Shown: positions 37,650-47,663 of the stretch, piece by piece
Numbering within the stretch: position 1 is the stretch's first letter
How the letters are laid out: the number at the start of each line of letters is the position of its first letter
From: Azospirillum rugosum
GTDB taxonomy: Bacteria; Pseudomonadota; Alphaproteobacteria; Azospirillales; Azospirillaceae
Direction: 5' to 3'
NCBI RefSeq assembly: GCF_017876155.1
Contig: NZ_JAGINP010000008.1
Location: 1-64,000, forward strand
Length of the DNA stretch: 64,000 nucleotides
The notes under the pieces: model-generated
Seen by the model: the letters and a program-made list of their open reading frames with translations, nothing else
Database searches by the model: none
What the model was told of the DNA's origin: nothing
Position numbers and translations under genes: made by a program

Positions 37650-37824
37650 GCGCCGCCTCCATGGCGGAGCGGCGCGGCGGACGCGGGCAAGCCAAGGGCG
37701 TTCGCCCGCCACCATCGAAGGGGGGTGTTCATGGTCTGCGCGATGTCCCGGCGGAGGAGGGTGCGGGCCGTGGTCTCGACACGGCGGCGGGGCTCAGCCC
37801 CGTACCGCCGGGCCGGTCTGGGGC

Positions 37825-38985
37825 TTACTTCACCAGGGTCCAGGTGCCCTTGGACACGGTGATCAGCTCACGCCCGCGCTCGTCGAAGCCGCTGTGGTCG
37901 GCCGGGGTCAGGTTGTAGACGCCCTGGGTCGCGGGCAACTCCTTCACCTGTTCCAGCGCGTCGCGGAGTGCGGAGCGGAAGGCGGGCGATCCCGGCTCTC
38001 CGCTCTTCAGCGCCACGGGGATGGCGCGCTCCAGCAGCAGGCCGGCGTCGAAGACGTTGGCGCCGAAGGTGGCCGGCTTGCTGCCGTTCGCCTTCTCGTA
38101 GGCGGCGACATAGTCGCTGGCGACCTTCTTCGACGGGTGGTTGTCGCCGACCTGGTCGAGCACCAGCATCAGGCTGGCCGCCAGGATCGTGCCCTCGACC
38201 TTCCGGCCGCCCAGCTTCAGGAAGTCGGGCAGCGCCGCGCCGTGGGTCTGGTAGAACTTGCCGCGGAAGCCCTGGTCGACCAGCGTCGTCTGCGGCAGGA
38301 CCGAGGAGCTGCCGGGCGCGGCGATCAGCACCGCCTGCGGGTTGGCGGCGATGATCTTCAGGCTCTGCGCCGTCAGCGAGGTGTCCTGGCGCTGGAAACG
38401 CTCGCTCGCCACCACCTTGATGTTCTGCTTGGCCGCCTGCTCGCTGAACACCTTCAGCCAGTTGTCGCCGTAGGGATCGGCGGTGCCGACGAAGCCGACC
38501 GACGTGATGCCCGTCTTGGCCATGTGTTCGATCAGGGCGGCGGCGATCAGGTCGTCGTTCTGCGTGGTCTTGAACACCCACTTCTTCTGGTCGTTCATCG
38601 GCAGCACCACCGCCGCCGTGCCGACCGGGGCCAGCATCGGGACGCCGGCCTCCGCCGCGAACTGGATGACGCCCATGGCGTTCGGCGAGCCCGACGGGCC
38701 GATGATGGCGTCGACCTTCTCCTCGGTGATCAGCTTCTTGAAGGCCGAAACGGTCGCGGTGGGGTCGCTGGCGTCGTCCAGCGTGATGTACTGCACCGAC
38801 TTGCCGGCGACCGTGGTGGGCAGCAGCGGGACGCTGTTCTTCTGCGGAATGCCGACCAGAGCGATGGGACCGGTCGAGGAGGTGACGACCCCAACCTTGA
38901 CTTGGGCTTGGGCGACCTGCACGTGGGCGGTGCCGACCATCAGCGCGCTGAACAGCAGCGAATAGGCGAAACGTCTTCCAAACAC
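37825..38985 (-). CDS. Branched-chain-type ABC transporter substrate-binding protein (LivK-like)
   Basis: The 386-residue periplasmic binding protein belongs to the LivJ/LivK (type I fold, Peripla_BP_6) family. The GTG start is preceded by AAGGAGG, and the signal peptide (SLLFSALMVGTAHVQVAQA) ends near AQAQV. Typical family segments are VVTSSTGPIALVG, AIIGPSGSPNAMGV and FVGTADPYGDNWL. It likely supplies the permease complex encoded downstream. Related proteins bind amino acids or aromatic acids; the ligand here cannot be read from the sequence. Confidence 0.88.
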   Translation of the reverse strand: MFGRRFAYSLLFSALMVGTAHVQVAQAQVKVGVVTSSTGPIALVGIPQKNSVPLLPTTVAGKSVQYITLDDASDPTATVSAFKKLITEEKVDAIIGPSGSPNAMGVIQFAAEAGVPMLAPVGTAAVVLPMNDQKKWVFKTTQNDDLIAAALIEHMAKTGITSVGFVGTADPYGDNWLKVFSEQAAKQNIKVVASERFQRQDTSLTAQSLKIIAANPQAVLIAAPGSSSVLPQTTLVDQGFRGKFYQTHGAALPDFLKLGGRKVEGTILAASLMLVLDQVGDNHPSKKVASDYVAAYEKANGSKPATFGANVFDAGLLLERAIPVALKSGEPGSPAFRSALRDALEQVKELPATQGVYNLTPADHSGFDERGRELITVSKGTWTLVK

Positions 38986-39559
38986 GACAACCCTCCTTGT
39001 TCTTCGCGAGACCGCCGAGCCGGCATGGTTCGTTGATGGGTGCGCGTGTTGTTGTGCCGCGCTTGCCATCGCTCTTTGAGTGTTGATGAACAAAAGAACA
39101 GCGATTCGAATCGGAAAATGGGTTTTGCGGCTGTGGATGGCCGATGTTGACTGGTTGCGGGCACCCTTGCATGGCGGCCGACATCGATGGTTCTTGCCGC
39201 GCGCTGCGCATCCTCGCCGCCCATTAAGCCACAAGCCCTTGAATTCGCAAGTAAGTTTTTGGCTGTTTTCTGCCTATGTTTTGGCTTTGTCTTGCCCGCT
39301 ATTTGGGCGGCGCACCGGTCATTGCCACTTTTGGGACGCTGCGGGAAGGGAATGGCCCGGAAGCTCCCCATGGAAGCAACATCATTGTCGTTCAAAGGCT
39401 TACGCGTTGCGATGTGCGATGGAAGCCGGGGAGGCGGATGCCCACGACGCCGTTCCCACTGCCTGCGAATTGAGCGGCGGTGGTCAGAAGAATTTTTCCA
39501 AACTCAATTGACTATTCACGTTATTTGACCGTTTTTCTTCTATGGTCTTTCAGAGGGCG
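38986..39559. other. Intergenic region upstream of the Liv-type binding protein
   Basis: About 570 bp with no supported gene. It contains AT-rich stretches near 39235-39300 and 39490-39545, unusual for this genome, consistent with promoter and regulator sites for the binding-protein gene and with the end of the MocR gene transcript. I see no clear -35/-10 pair that stands out. Confidence 0.45.
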
Positions 39560-41038
39560 TCAGGGCGATGCGGCGAAGACCCCCGCCAGTCCGCGGACCG
39601 CAGCGGCCAGCGTCTCCGCCGGGTGGGCGGCGAAGCCGAGCACAAGTCCATTGGCAGCCGTCGGCTCCGCGTAATAGCCGGACAGCGGCGGGCAGCTCAG
39701 CCCCAGCCGTGCCGCCCGCGCGGCGACCTCGACGTCGCGGTGCCGCTCGTCCAGATGGGCGACGACGTGCAGCCCGGCCTCCCCGCCGTCGATCCGGGTG
39801 ACCGGCTCAATGTGCCGGCGCAGGGCGTCCAGCAGCGCGTCGCGGCGTTCGGCGTAGAGCGCACGCATGGCGCGCAGGTGGGAGGCGAAATGCTCCTCCG
39901 CAATGAAACGGTGCAGCGCCGCCTGCGGCACGACGCTGGTCCCGCCGTCGAAATGGCGCCGCCCGGCGCACACGGCGTCCACGAGGTCGGGCGGCACGAC
40001 CAGATAGCCGAGTCGCAGGGTCGGGAACATGACCTTGCTGAAACTGCCGATGTAGAGGACGCGCCCCGCCTCGTCCAAGCCCTGCAAGGCGGCCAGCGGC
40101 GGCCCGGCGTAGCGGAACTCGCTGTCGTAGTCGTCTTCGACGATCCAGGCGTCGCGCGCCACCGCCCAGTCCAGCAGGGCGGCCCGCCGCCGCAGGCTCA
40201 TGGTGACGCCGAGCGGGAACTGGTGCGACGGGGTGACCAGCGCCATGCGGGCGTCCGGCGCGCGCCGCTCCCCCTCCGCCACGTCGATCCCCTCCCCGTC
40301 CACGGGAACCGGCACGATGCGGGCGCCCGCCCCGGCCAGGGCGGAGCGCGTGCCGGGCCAGCCGGGATCCTCCATCCAGACGGGATCGCCGGGGTCGAGC
40401 AGAAGCTGCGCCATCAGCGCCAGGGCCTGCTGCGCGCCCGACAGGATGACCACCTGCTCCGGCTCGCAGCGCACCGCGCGCATGGCCCGCAGGTAATCGG
40501 CGATGACCGCGCGCAAGGGCGGATAGCCCAGCGGATCGGCGCTGACGGCGAGCGACCGACCGCCGACCCGCCAGGGCTGGGCCAGCAGCTTGCTCCACAG
40601 CGCGAAGGGAAAGCCCTCCGGATCCGGGATGCCGAGGGAGAAGGGGCGCTTGGCCGGAGTGCAGGGATGGAATGGCGTGGCGAGCGCAGCACCCCGGCGC
40701 GACAGGCTGACGCCGCGCGTCCCGCCCGTCCCGTCGGCCGAACCGATGGGCGGCGGGTCGGGCAGCGCGGTCGCGACGTAGGTCCCGGCCCCGACCCGGC
40801 CGGTGACGTAGCCTTCGGTCAGCAACTGCTCATAGGCGGTGACGACCGTGTTGCGCGACACCGCCCATTCCTGAGCGGCGACTCGGGTTGCCAGCATGCG
40901 CGCGCCGGGCTTCATGCGCCCGTCGAGGATGGCCTGCCGCAGGGCCTTGTAGAGCTGCTGGTACAGCGGCCCCTCCGCCCCCCGGTCGAGCGGAATCGGC
41001 CCCAATCCGGCCAGCACGGGGCGGGAGCGGCGCGCCAT
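39560..41038 (-). CDS. MocR-type transcriptional regulator (GntR HTH plus aminotransferase-like domain)
   Basis: The 492-residue protein has residues about 20-90 as a GntR winged helix (PLYQQLYKALRQAILDG, AVSRNTVVTAYEQLLTEGYV), a linker, and from about 125 a fold-type I aminotransferase-like domain with the PLP lysine in IGSFSKVMFPTLRLGY. MocR proteins sense amino-compounds or PLP and regulate adjacent genes such as gabT, pdxST or transporters. No such enzyme gene is adjacent, so candidate targets are the MHS transporter upstream and the Liv-type binding protein downstream. The start is chosen at MARRSRP after GAGGACC. Confidence 0.87.
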   Translation of the reverse strand: MARRSRPVLAGLGPIPLDRGAEGPLYQQLYKALRQAILDGRMKPGARMLATRVAAQEWAVSRNTVVTAYEQLLTEGYVTGRVGAGTYVATALPDPPPIGSADGTGGTRGVSLSRRGAALATPFHPCTPAKRPFSLGIPDPEGFPFALWSKLLAQPWRVGGRSLAVSADPLGYPPLRAVIADYLRAMRAVRCEPEQVVILSGAQQALALMAQLLLDPGDPVWMEDPGWPGTRSALAGAGARIVPVPVDGEGIDVAEGERRAPDARMALVTPSHQFPLGVTMSLRRRAALLDWAVARDAWIVEDDYDSEFRYAGPPLAALQGLDEAGRVLYIGSFSKVMFPTLRLGYLVVPPDLVDAVCAGRRHFDGGTSVVPQAALHRFIAEEHFASHLRAMRALYAERRDALLDALRRHIEPVTRIDGGEAGLHVVAHLDERHRDVEVAARAARLGLSCPPLSGYYAEPTAANGLVLGFAAHPAETLAAAVRGLAGVFAASP

Positions 41039-41208
41039 GGAATTGGTCCTCTTCGGAAGCGGGAGCCGGTCCCGCCGATGGCACCATTGTCCCAATGCTG
41101 CCACCGCCGGGCAAGCCCGCACCGGAAACGGGCGCGCCGAAAACGGAACGGGCGGCGAAGGTCTCCCCTCGCCGCCCGTGCCCGTCTCAAACTTTCACAC
41201 GCCGGGCA

Positions 41209-42513
41209 TCAGCCCAGGGCCTTGTTCCACCACAGGGCCAGCAGCGTGCAGATGGCGCCCGACAGCAGGTAGGCGCCCGCCGACACCAGGCCGAAGTTGG
41301 CCGACAGGACCAGCGCGACCAGCGGCGCGAAGCCGGCGCCGAACAGCCAGGCCAGGTCCGACGTCAGGGCGGAGCCGGTGTAGCGGTAGTAGCGCGTGAA
41401 CTGCGAGGCCACGACGCCCGACGACTGGCCGAAGGCGAGGCCCAGCAGCACGAAGCCCAGCACCATGAAGATGGTCTCGCCGATCGGGCCGCCGTCCAGC
41501 AGCTGCGGGGCGAAGCCGCTGAACACCGCGATGACCGCGGCGCAGCTGCCCAGCAGGGTGCGGCGGCCGACACGGTCGGCGATGAAGCCCGACGCCACGA
41601 TGGCAAGGATGCCGAAGACCGACGCGATGGCCTCGATGACCAGGAACTCGGCCGGGGGGTTCTTCGTGAACAGGAAGATCCAGGACAGCGGGAACACCGT
41701 GACCATGTGGAACAGCGCGAAGCTGGCCAGCGGCGCGAAGGCGCCGATCACGATGCGCTTGCCTTCCGAACTCACCGTGTCGAGCACCGGCGCCGGCTGC
41801 AGGTCGCGGCTTTCGAACAGCTTGGTGAACTCCGGCGTCACCACGATGCGCAGGCGCGCGAACAGCGCCACGACGTTGATGGCGAAGGCCACGAAGAACG
41901 GGTAGCGCCAGCCCCAGCTGAAGAAATCCTCGGCCGACAGGTTGCCGGCGAAGTAGGCGAACAGGCCGCTCGCCACCATCAGGCCCAGCGGGGCGCCCAG
42001 CTGCGGGATCATCGCGTACCAGCCGCGGCGGTTCTCCGGCGCGTTCAGCGCCAGCAGCGAGGCCAGCCCGTCCCAGGTGCCGCCCAGCGCGATGCCCTGG
42101 ACGATGCGGAAGAAGGCCAGCAGCCAGACCGAATAGACGCCGATCTGCTCGTAGCCCGGCAGGAAGGCGAGCGCCACGGTGGCGGTGCCCAGCAGGAACA
42201 GGGCCAGCGTCAGCTTGGCGCCGCGTCCGAAGGCACGGTCCATGGAGATGAAGACGACGCTGCCGAGCGGGCGCGCCACGAAGGCGAGCGCGAAGATGGC
42301 AAAGGAGTAGAGCGTGCCGGTCAGCGCGTCGACGAAGGGGAACACGAGCTTCGGGAACACGATGACCGAAGCGATTGCGTAGACGAAAAAGTCAAAGAAT
42401 TCGGATGTCCGGCCGATGATGACGCCGATGGCGATCTCGCCCGGATTCACTCCGTGATGGCGAGCGTTGACCAGCCGCGCGTCGTGCTCAGCCGCCGTTG
42501 TAGGGGTCCCCAT
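41209..42513 (-). CDS. MFS transporter, metabolite:H+ symporter (MHS)-like
   Basis: About 434 residues with 12 predicted helices. MHS-type features include the N-terminal cytosolic segment, SEFFDFFVYAIAS in helix 1, the RPLGSVVFISMDRAFGRG loop between helices 2 and 3 and GFIADRVGRRTLL in the middle loop. Such carriers import carboxylates, shikimate, betaines or aromatic acids by proton symport. An in-frame ATG at 42543 gives ten extra residues and is a possible start. It precedes the MocR gene on the same strand by about 170 bp. Confidence 0.85.
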   Translation of the reverse strand: MGTPTTAAEHDARLVNARHHGVNPGEIAIGVIIGRTSEFFDFFVYAIASVIVFPKLVFPFVDALTGTLYSFAIFALAFVARPLGSVVFISMDRAFGRGAKLTLALFLLGTATVALAFLPGYEQIGVYSVWLLAFFRIVQGIALGGTWDGLASLLALNAPENRRGWYAMIPQLGAPLGLMVASGLFAYFAGNLSAEDFFSWGWRYPFFVAFAINVVALFARLRIVVTPEFTKLFESRDLQPAPVLDTVSSEGKRIVIGAFAPLASFALFHMVTVFPLSWIFLFTKNPPAEFLVIEAIASVFGILAIVASGFIADRVGRRTLLGSCAAVIAVFSGFAPQLLDGGPIGETIFMVLGFVLLGLAFGQSSGVVASQFTRYYRYTGSALTSDLAWLFGAGFAPLVALVLSANFGLVSAGAYLLSGAICTLLALWWNKALG

Positions 42514-42612
42514 GATCTCGGCACCGGTGGGCAGTTGCGACATAAATGCATAGCGGTGCGACGCCACGCCGCACCGGCTGCCCAAGATCTGTCGCGCGAC
42601 GGCGCGCGGGGG

Positions 42613-42633
42613 CATTGGACAAATTGTCCAATG
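42613..42633. promoter_or_regulatory. Perfect 21-bp palindrome, candidate operator
   Basis: The core ATTGGACAA-A-TTGTCCAAT, with one further C-G pair outside, is perfectly symmetric. It lies between the divergent MHS transporter and cyoA genes, 64 bp before the cyoA start. It looks like a dimeric repressor site (GntR- or IclR-type spacing); the regulator is unknown. Confidence 0.6.
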
Positions 42634-42696
42634 TCCCACCCGCGGCGTGGGAACTAGCTGTTCGCCCAAAGCAAACCTTAGTCAACAGGTCATGCC

Positions 42697-43779
42697 TTGA
42701 GCCGTTATCGTGTCTTCGCCATGCTGCCCCTGATGGCGGCACTGAGTGGCTGCAACCTGGTGGTGCTGAACCCGTCCGGCGACGTGGCGAGCCAGCAGGG
42801 GAACCTTGTGGTCATTTCCACCCTGCTCATGCTGCTCATCATCGTGCCGGTCATGGCCCTGACCGTGCTGTTCGCATGGCGCTACCGGCAGTCCAATACC
42901 AAAGCGCGGTATGAGCCGGAATGGGACCATTCGACGCAGCTTGAGCTGGTCATCTGGGCCGCCCCGCTGCTGATCATCATCTGCCTGGGCGCCCTGACCT
43001 ACATGGGCTCGCACCTGCTGGACCCGTACCGCCCGATCGACCGGATCGCGGCGAACCGCCCGGTCCCGGCGGACGCCAAGCCTCTGGAGGTGAACGTCGT
43101 CGCCCTCGATTGGAAGTGGCTGTTCATCTATCCGGAATACGGCATCGCCGCGGTGAACGAGATGGCGGCCCCGGTCGACCGGCCGATCCGCTTCAACATC
43201 ACCGCCTCCACGGTGATGAACAGCTTCTACATCCCGGCGCTGGCAGGCCAGGTCTACGCCATGCCGGGCATGCAGACGCAGCTGCACGCGGTCATCAACA
43301 AGCCCGGCACTTACAAGGGCTTCTCGGCCAACTACAGCGGCGCCGGTTTCTCGCAGATGCGCTTCGCCTTCCACGGCCTCGACCACGACGGCTTCGACAC
43401 GTGGGTGGCGGACGTGAAGGCGGGCGGCGGCTCGCTCGACCGCAACGGCTACCTGCAGCTGGAGAAGCCGAGCGTGGCGGACCCCGTGCGCCGCTTCGCC
43501 ACCACCGATCCGGCCCTCTTCAAGGCGGTCCTCGGCCAGTGCGTCGATCCGGCCAGGACCTGCACGGACAACATGGGCATGGGCACCGGCGAGCACGGTT
43601 CCTCCGGTCACGGCGAGCATGGCTCCTCCGGCCACGGCGGCGAACACGGCGGGCACGGCGCCGCGCCGCAGGGCCAGCCCATCCAGGGCCAGTCCATCCA
43701 GGGCCAGTCCATCCAGGGCAGTGCCGCCCCGGACGCCCCCCTCACCGGCGCGGGCCTGCCGCGTCCCTCCAACTCCTGA
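42697..43779 (+). CDS. cyoA: Cytochrome bo3-type quinol oxidase subunit II
   Basis: The 360-residue lipoprotein has lipobox ALSGC near residue 19, two transmembrane helices (about 35-58 and 80-102) and a periplasmic cupredoxin-like domain (VVALDWKWLFIYPEYGIAAVN). The CuA ligand set of cytochrome c oxidases is not present, so the donor is quinol. The C-terminus is unusual: a His/Gly-rich stretch with repeated HGSSGHGEH units, then QGQSI repeats. The TTG start keeps the positive n-region; ATG at 42721 is the alternative. It is the first gene of the cyoABCD operon. Confidence 0.88.
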   Translation: MSRYRVFAMLPLMAALSGCNLVVLNPSGDVASQQGNLVVISTLLMLLIIVPVMALTVLFAWRYRQSNTKARYEPEWDHSTQLELVIWAAPLLIIICLGALTYMGSHLLDPYRPIDRIAANRPVPADAKPLEVNVVALDWKWLFIYPEYGIAAVNEMAAPVDRPIRFNITASTVMNSFYIPALAGQVYAMPGMQTQLHAVINKPGTYKGFSANYSGAGFSQMRFAFHGLDHDGFDTWVADVKAGGGSLDRNGYLQLEKPSVADPVRRFATTDPALFKAVLGQCVDPARTCTDNMGMGTGEHGSSGHGEHGSSGHGGEHGGHGAAPQGQPIQGQSIQGQSIQGSAAPDAPLTGAGLPRPSNS

Positions 43780-43800
43780 CGGCCAACCGGCAGATTCGAT

Positions 43801-45795
43801 ATGTCCAGTGTGATGCACGCGATCTTCGGGCGCCTGAGCCTGGAGGCCTTCCCCTATCATGAGCCCATCGTGGTCGCGACCTTCGTCGCGGTCGTGCTGG
43901 GCGGCGCCGCGCTCGTCGCGGCCCTCACCTACTTCAAGCTGTGGGGCTATCTCTGGAAGGAGTGGTTCACCACGGTCGATCACAAGCGCATCGGCATCAT
44001 GTACATGGTGCTGGGCCTCGTGATGCTGCTGCGCGGCTTCGCCGACGCGGTGATGATGCGCCTCCAGCAGGCCATGGCCTTCGGCGGCAGCGAGGGCTAC
44101 TTGAACGCCCATCACTACGACCAGGTCTTCACCGCCCACGGCGTGATCATGATCTTCTTCGTGGCGATGCCGTTCGTGACGGGCCTGATGAACTACGTCG
44201 TGCCGCTGCAGATCGGCGCGCGCGACGTGTCCTTCCCGTTCCTGAACAACTTCAGCTTCTGGATGACCGTCGGCGGCGCCGTGCTGGTGATGATCTCGCT
44301 GTTCGTCGGCGAGTTCGCGCAGACCGGCTGGCTGGCCTACCCGCCGCTGTCCGGCCTGGAGGCGAGCCCCGCGACGGGCGTCGACTACTACATCTGGGCG
44401 TTGCAGGTCGCGGGTGTCGGAACAACACTGTCCGGCATCAACCTGGTCTGCACCATCATCAAGATGCGCGCGCCCGGCATGACCATGATGAAGATGCCGG
44501 TCTTCACCTGGACCTCGCTCTGCACCAACGTGCTGATCGTCGCGTCCTTCCCGATCCTGACCGCAGCACTGGTCCTGCTGTCGCTCGACCGCTACGTCGG
44601 CACCAACTTCTTCACGAACACCCTCGGGGGCAACCCGATGATGTACGTGAACCTGATCTGGATCTGGGGCCACCCGGAAGTCTACATCCTCATCCTGCCC
44701 TGCTTCGGCATCTTCTCCGAGGTCACCTCGACCTTCTCGGGCAAGAAGCTGTTCGGCTACACCTCCATGGTCTACGCGACGGTGGTCATCACGATCCTGT
44801 CGTACCTGGTGTGGCTGCACCACTTCTTCACGATGGGCTCGGGCGCCAGCGTGAACTCGTTCTTCGGCATCACGACGATGATCATCTCGATCCCGACGGG
44901 TGCGAAGATCTTCAACTGGCTGTTCACCATGTACCGCGGCCGCATCCGGTTCGAGCTGCCGATGATGTGGACGGTCGCCTTCATGCTGACCTTCGTGATC
45001 GGCGGCATGACGGGCGTGCTGCTGGCCGTCCCGCCGGCCGACTTCGTCCTGCACAACAGCCTGTTCCTGATCGCCCACTTCCACAACGTCATCATCGGCG
45101 GCGTGCTGTTCGGCCTGTTCGCCGGCATCTACTACTGGTTCCCGAAGGCCTTCGGCTTCCGGCTGGACCCGTTCTGGGGCAAGGTGTCCTTCTGGTGCTG
45201 GGTGATCGGCTTCTGGGTCGCCTTCACGCCGCTCTACGTCCTCGGCCTGATGGGCGTCACCCGCCGCCTGCGCGTGTTCGAGGATCCGTCGCTGCAGCCC
45301 TGGTTCATCGTCGCCGCCATCGGCGCCGCCCTGATCGCGGCCGGCATCGGCGCCTTCCTGCTGCAGATCGCCGTCAGCGTGTGGAAGCGGCATGAGCTGC
45401 GCGACGTCACCGGCGACCCGTGGGACGGCCGCACGCTGGAGTGGGCGACCTCCTCCCCGCCGCCGGACTACAACTTCGCCTTCACGCCGGTGATCCACGA
45501 CAACGACGCGTGGTGGGACATGAAGAAGCGCGGCTACACGCGCCCGATGGGCGGCTTCAAGGCCATCCACATGCCCAGCAACACCGGCACCGGCGTCATC
45601 CTGGCGGGTCTGAGCGTCGCCTTCGGCTTCGCGATGATCTGGTACATCTGGTGGCTGGCCGCGCTGAGCTTCATCGGCATCCTGGTCGTCGCCATCGGCC
45701 ACACCTTCAACTATCACCGCGACTTCCACATCCCGGCCGATGAGGTCGTGCAGACCGAGAATGACCGGACGCGTCTCCTCTCTGGGCGAGTGTAA
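43801..45795 (+). CDS. cyoB: Cytochrome bo3-type quinol oxidase subunit I
   Basis: The 664-residue heme-copper oxidase subunit I has about 14-15 helices. Key motifs: heme ligand His in FTAHGVIM, CuB/Tyr motif [15 protein letters not shown] with the two CuB His, and HFHNVIIGG with the heme ligands. Length and the long C-terminal domain fit CyoB. It reduces O2 to water with quinol electrons and pumps protons. It follows cyoA by 21 bp. Confidence 0.95.
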   Translation: MSSVMHAIFGRLSLEAFPYHEPIVVATFVAVVLGGAALVAALTYFKLWGYLWKEWFTTVDHKRIGIMYMVLGLVMLLRGFADAVMMRLQQAMAFGGSEGYLNAHHYDQVFTAHGVIMIFFVAMPFVTGLMNYVVPLQIGARDVSFPFLNNFSFWMTVGGAVLVMISLFVGEFAQTGWLAYPPLSGLEASPATGVDYYIWALQVAGVGTTLSGINLVCTIIKMRAPGMTMMKMPVFTWTSLCTNVLIVASFPILTAALVLLSLDRYVGTNFFTNTLGGNPMMYVNLIWIWGHPEVYILILPCFGIFSEVTSTFSGKKLFGYTSMVYATVVITILSYLVWLHHFFTMGSGASVNSFFGITTMIISIPTGAKIFNWLFTMYRGRIRFELPMMWTVAFMLTFVIGGMTGVLLAVPPADFVLHNSLFLIAHFHNVIIGGVLFGLFAGIYYWFPKAFGFRLDPFWGKVSFWCWVIGFWVAFTPLYVLGLMGVTRRLRVFEDPSLQPWFIVAAIGAALIAAGIGAFLLQIAVSVWKRHELRDVTGDPWDGRTLEWATSSPPPDYNFAFTPVIHDNDAWWDMKKRGYTRPMGGFKAIHMPSNTGTGVILAGLSVAFGFAMIWYIWWLAALSFIGILVVAIGHTFNYHRDFHIPADEVVQTENDRTRLLSGRV

Positions 45796-45798
45796 ACC

Positions 45799-46434
45799 AT
45801 GACGATGACCATGACCGCCGCGGAGCGGACCGAGGAGACCCCGGTCTTCCACGTGGTGGACGAGCACGAGCATCCGGAAGGCCACAGCACGCTGCTGGGC
45901 TTCTGGATCTACCTGATGAGCGACTGCCTCATCTTCGCCATCCTGTTCGCCACCTACGGCGTGCTGGGCGGCAGCTTCGCCGGCGGACCGACGCCGAAGG
46001 AGCTGTTCGACCTGCCGCTGGTGGCGGTGAACACCTCGATGCTGCTGTTCTCGTCGATCACCTACGGCTTCGCCATGCTGACCATGGAGAAGGGGCAGGC
46101 CCGGCAGACGCAGATCTGGCTCGCCATCACCGGCCTGTTCGGCCTCGCCTTCCTCGGGATCGAGCTGTACGAGTTCGCGCACATGATCCACGAGGGAGCC
46201 GGGCCGCAGCGCAGCGCCTTCCTGTCGTCCTTCTTCACCCTGGTCGGCACCCACGGCCTGCACGTGACCTTCGGCATCGTCTGGCTGGTGACGCTGATGG
46301 TCCAGGTCCAGAAGCACGGCCTGATCCCGGCCAACCGCCGGCGCCTGACCTGCCTCAGCATGTTCTGGCACTTCCTGGACGTGATCTGGATCGGCGTCTT
46401 CACCTTCGTCTACCTGATGGGAATGCTGCGATGA
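45799..46434 (+). CDS. cyoC: Cytochrome bo3-type quinol oxidase subunit III
   Basis: The 211-residue protein has five predicted helices and typical CyoC segments (STLLGFWIYLMSDCLIFAIL, THGLHVTFGIVWL). It starts 3 bp after the cyoB stop, and its stop overlaps the cyoD start (ATGA). It stabilises the oxidase core. Confidence 0.93.
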   Translation: MTMTMTAAERTEETPVFHVVDEHEHPEGHSTLLGFWIYLMSDCLIFAILFATYGVLGGSFAGGPTPKELFDLPLVAVNTSMLLFSSITYGFAMLTMEKGQARQTQIWLAITGLFGLAFLGIELYEFAHMIHEGAGPQRSAFLSSFFTLVGTHGLHVTFGIVWLVTLMVQVQKHGLIPANRRRLTCLSMFWHFLDVIWIGVFTFVYLMGMLR

Positions 46435-46841
46435 GCACCCACGCGCACACCTCTCACGCGCCGGCCGGCCACGGCCACGGACATGGCCACGGTCATGTCG
46501 ACCACCATGACGACGGCCACGCCCACGGCACGTTCCGCAGCTACATGTTCGGCTTCGTGCTGTCGGTGATCCTGACCGCCATTCCCTTCTGGCTGGTGAT
46601 GACGGGCACGCTCGACAACACGCAGACGGCGCTGGCGATCATGGCCCTGGCCGCGGTGCAGATCGTGGTCCACATGATCTACTTCCTGCACATGAACGGC
46701 CGTGTGGAAGGGGGCTGGTCGATGCTGGCCATGATCTTCACCATCATCGTCGTCGTCATCTGTTTGGCGGGTTCGCTGTGGGTTATGTACCACCTGAACA
46801 CCAACATGATGCCGATGCCGGACCCGAGACAGCTGCCGTGA
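46431..46841 (+). CDS. cyoD: Cytochrome bo3-type quinol oxidase subunit IV
   Basis: The 136-residue protein has a His-rich N-terminal tail (HGHGHGHGHVDHHDDGHAHG), then three helices with GFVLSVILTAIPFWLVM and the HMIYFLHMN motif typical of CyoD. The His-rich tail, like the one on CyoA, could bind copper or other metals. Its stop overlaps the next GTG start by 4 nt. Confidence 0.9.
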   Translation: MSTHAHTSHAPAGHGHGHGHGHVDHHDDGHAHGTFRSYMFGFVLSVILTAIPFWLVMTGTLDNTQTALAIMALAAVQIVVHMIYFLHMNGRVEGGWSMLAMIFTIIVVVICLAGSLWVMYHLNTNMMPMPDPRQLP

Positions 46842-47608
46842 CGTCCGGGTCGGGCCGGTCCCGTCCGCGCTGGGTGCTGCTCCTGATCGGGCTGCTCACC
46901 CTGGCGGGCGTGGCCGGCCTGACCGCCTTGGGCGTCTGGCAGCTGGAACGACGGGTCTGGAAGCTCGCCCTGATCGACCGGGTGGAGGAGCGGGTGCACG
47001 CCGCCCCCGTTCCCGCCCCCAGCCCGGCCACTTGGCCGGCGGTGAGCACCGAAGGCGACGAATACCGCCGTGTCCAGGCGAGGGGCACCTTCCTGAACGA
47101 CCGCGAAACGTTGGTCCAGGCGGTGACCAACTTGGGCGGGGGCTTCTGGGTCCTCACCCCCTTCCGCACCACCGAGGGCTTCACGGTCCTGGTCAACCGG
47201 GGCTTCGTTCCCCCGGACAAGCGCGACCCGGCCAGCCGTGCGGAGGGCCAAACCGCCGGCGAGACGACCGTCACCGGCCTGCTGCGTATGACGGAGCCGA
47301 AGGGCGGCTTCCTGCGCTCCAACGACCCCGCCGGGGACCGCTGGTATTCCCGCGACGTCGCCGCCATCGCCGCCGCGCGTGGACTTTCCGACACCGCCCC
47401 CTACTTCATCGACGCGGACGGCACGCCGAACCCCGGGGGCTTTCCGGTCGGCGGCCTGACCGTGATCAGCTTCCCGAACAACCACCTGCAATACGCGCTG
47501 ACTTGGTTCGCCCTGGCGATCATGACCGCGGGCGCCGGTGCCTTCGTCCTGCGCCATGACCTCCGCCAGGGGAAGACCCAGCGTTCTGCACAGCGGCAAA
47601 GTCCTTGA
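46838..47608 (+). CDS. SURF1-family oxidase assembly protein
   Basis: The 256-residue protein has N- and C-terminal transmembrane helices (about 12-32 and 225-245) around a soluble domain with the SURF1 hallmarks LGVWQLERR, VLVNRGFVP and NNHLQYALTWFALA. SURF1 assists heme insertion into oxidase subunit I. The GTG start overlaps the cyoD stop (GTGA), so it is translationally coupled. Confidence 0.9.
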   Translation: MTSGSGRSRPRWVLLLIGLLTLAGVAGLTALGVWQLERRVWKLALIDRVEERVHAAPVPAPSPATWPAVSTEGDEYRRVQARGTFLNDRETLVQAVTNLGGGFWVLTPFRTTEGFTVLVNRGFVPPDKRDPASRAEGQTAGETTVTGLLRMTEPKGGFLRSNDPAGDRWYSRDVAAIAAARGLSDTAPYFIDADGTPNPGGFPVGGLTVISFPNNHLQYALTWFALAIMTAGAGAFVLRHDLRQGKTQRSAQRQSP

Positions 47609-47663
47609 AAAGGGCTCCCTTTACGGCTGAGGCCGACTATATAGGTCGGGATAAGAAGAGCCG

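Noticed and set aside
42692..42700. ATG just before cyoA as its start
   Set aside because: It is followed by a stop after two codons in that frame; the lipoprotein signal fits the TTG at 42697 or ATG at 42721.
42682..46371. A very long open frame on the minus strand across the cyo operon
   Set aside because: It is antisense to well-supported oxidase genes, its translation is low-complexity His/Asp/Arg-rich, and it arises from GC-rich codon use.
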